Below the pieces are notes generated by a model. That model was not told the DNA's origin and made no database searches. It worked only from the letters and a program-made list of their open reading frames with translations. The position numbers and the translations under genes are program-made. From Methanospirillum hungatei (lineage in GTDB: Archaea; Halobacteriota; Methanomicrobia; Methanomicrobiales; Methanospirillaceae): a stretch of 14,524 bases of DNA. The number at the start of each line of letters is the position of its first letter. Position 1 is the stretch's first letter. The stretch lies in assembly GCF_020216685.1 (NCBI RefSeq), contig NZ_JAIWNS010000062.1, positions 1 through 14,524 of the forward strand, read 5' to 3'. Shown here in pieces: positions 13,646 through 14,524 of this stretch.

Positions 13646-14524
13646 TTAATAGTTCTGTTTTAATTCCTCGTGCATAAGTCTTCCTGCAGCATTACTCGCA
13701 GCCTGCAGAATTTCTCTCTCGCCTGGAATGTATTCATGGAGCATGAGAATATGGCCATTACAGATTGTCGTATCCACAGTAATCCCGCCATTTTGGATCT
13801 GTGATGCCGGTTCACATCCGAATCTGCATGGGAGAGATGTGCCTCGTTTCATCAGGATAATATCTGCCGGGAAACCTTTTCTCAGCATTCCGGTTCTCAA
13901 TTGGAGTGCCTGTGCTCCAGACCGGGTGGCCATGGTATGAACTTCTCCAGGTGAGAGAATGGATGTATCATTCCAAGCAAATTTCTGTAACTGAGATGCT
14001 ATTCTCATCGTCTGCATCATATTCAGGCTATTATTCGATGCAGCCCCGTCTGTTCCAAGCCCCACGTGTGCTCCGGCCGCTTTGAGCCTTGGATATGGCA
14101 TAACTTTCCCTACTGCAAGTTTGAGGTTACTGACCGGACAATGTGCAACCTGCAGCCCTTCTTTTCCCACACATACGCACTCTCCCTCATCAAGGCAGCA
14201 ACAATGTGCTGCAATAGTACCGGAATGTAAAAGTCCGGTTTTACGAAGCAATCCGACCGGTGTGGTCTGATACTCCTTCCGGCAGGTTTCAACCTCCTGC
14301 ATGGTCTCACTCAGGTGAATATGAATCGGGGTATGGTGTTCTTTATGGAATTCCTGTGTCCATAAAAGACCTGCTTTTGTGACAGAATAGATGGAGTGTG
14401 GGCCGATTCCGGGGGTGACAAGAGAATTATTCCATGATCTGACCGTGTGAACATACTCCTTTGCCTTCTTTTGAACCTGTGCTAAAAGATCTGAATCACC
14501 CGGATCAAAAAATCCAAAAGATAT
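13646..14524 (-). CDS. dadD: MTA/SAH/5'-deoxyadenosine deaminase, C-terminal 292 residues (cut by window edge)
   Basis: The gene runs in from the right edge; the frame is open from 14524 to TAA at 13648-13646. It is an amidohydrolase of the MTA/SAH deaminase group, which in methanogens (DadD) deaminates 5'-deoxyadenosine, S-adenosylhomocysteine and methylthioadenosine for SAM recycling. Visible in order are TPGIGPHSIYSV, the metal and catalytic HIHLSET (His and Glu), AAHCCCLDEGE with the next zinc-site histidine, HCPVSNLKLAVG, and GLGTDGAASNNSLNMMQTMR with the metal aspartate. The N-terminal zinc HxH lies outside the window. The tail from about residue 225 holds the composite beta domain (FPADIILM, TICNGHILM). 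It converges on the DUF2117 gene with eight bases between stops. DadD is favoured over MtaD by organism only. Confidence 0.9.
   Translation of the reverse strand: MSFGFFDPGDSDLLAQVQKKAKEYVHTVRSWNNSLVTPGIGPHSIYSVTKAGLLWTQEFHKEHHTPIHIHLSETMQEVETCRKEYQTTPVGLLRKTGLLHSGTIAAHCCCLDEGECVCVGKEGLQVAHCPVSNLKLAVGKVMPYPRLKAAGAHVGLGTDGAASNNSLNMMQTMRIASQLQKFAWNDTSILSPGEVHTMATRSGAQALQLRTGMLRKGFPADIILMKRGTSLPCRFGCEPASQIQNGGITVDTTICNGHILMLHEYIPGEREILQAASNAAGRLMHEELKQNY

Noticed and set aside
1..14524. CRISPR array, insertion sequence, tRNA or rRNA genes
   Set aside because: No regularly spaced repeats, transposase frames, cloverleaf patterns or rRNA-like stretches were seen on either strand.

Overview
The window looks like a chromosomal segment of a methanogenic archaeon, most likely of the order Methanomicrobiales (Methanospirillum-like; the genus is inferred from general recall, not from a search). 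The archaeal signs are a short ThiC, a Hef helicase-nuclease, an archaeal/eukaryal-type glycyl-tRNA synthetase, a UPF0147 protein, a ZNRD2-like zinc-ribbon protein, a DUF2117 protein, a methanogen-type MTA/SAH/5'-deoxyadenosine deaminase, TATA-like boxes upstream of several genes and poly-T terminators. Most genes are housekeeping or conserved genes of unknown role, tightly packed and often overlapping.

Left part (1-3461, all minus strand). The first 184 bases are the 5' end of an S1-domain gene running off the window. A 323-base gap with inverted repeats separates it from a tight four-gene run: a radical SAM activase (2715-3461), a UPF0200 P-loop kinase-like protein, a TIM-barrel sugar isomerase/AP-endonuclease-like protein, and RNase Z. 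The members overlap by 47, 4 and 10 bases and end in a T-run.

Middle part (3462-10099). thiC (or its paralogue for hydroxybenzimidazole) is divergent from the radical SAM gene and is followed by a YjbQ-family gene. UPF0147 (minus) and a ZNRD2-like gene (plus) diverge from a 63-base gap. The ZNRD2-like gene then runs 31 bases into the 3' end of hef, which lies directly behind glyS on the minus strand with TGATG coupling.

Right part (10100-14524). Upstream of glyS is a 190-base stretch whose two minus-strand frames both read like protein, probably a broken small gene. A plus-strand pair follows: a two-HTH protein resembling the haloarchaeal CmiP4 family, and a UPF0173 metallo-beta-lactamase-fold hydrolase. 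Then comes a small accessory patch with a complete hicBA toxin-antitoxin pair and a decayed DUF6398-type pseudogene. After it are a DUF2117 gene that has no ATG/GTG/TTG for its conserved N-terminus but has a perfect AAGGAGG seven bases before an ATC, and the 3' two-thirds of a dadD/mtaD-type deaminase running off the right edge.

I found no CRISPR array, insertion sequence, tRNA or rRNA, and no convincing new multi-gene system. The observations most worth checking are the DUF6398 pseudogene, the probable non-canonical start of the DUF2117 gene and the broken small gene upstream of glyS.
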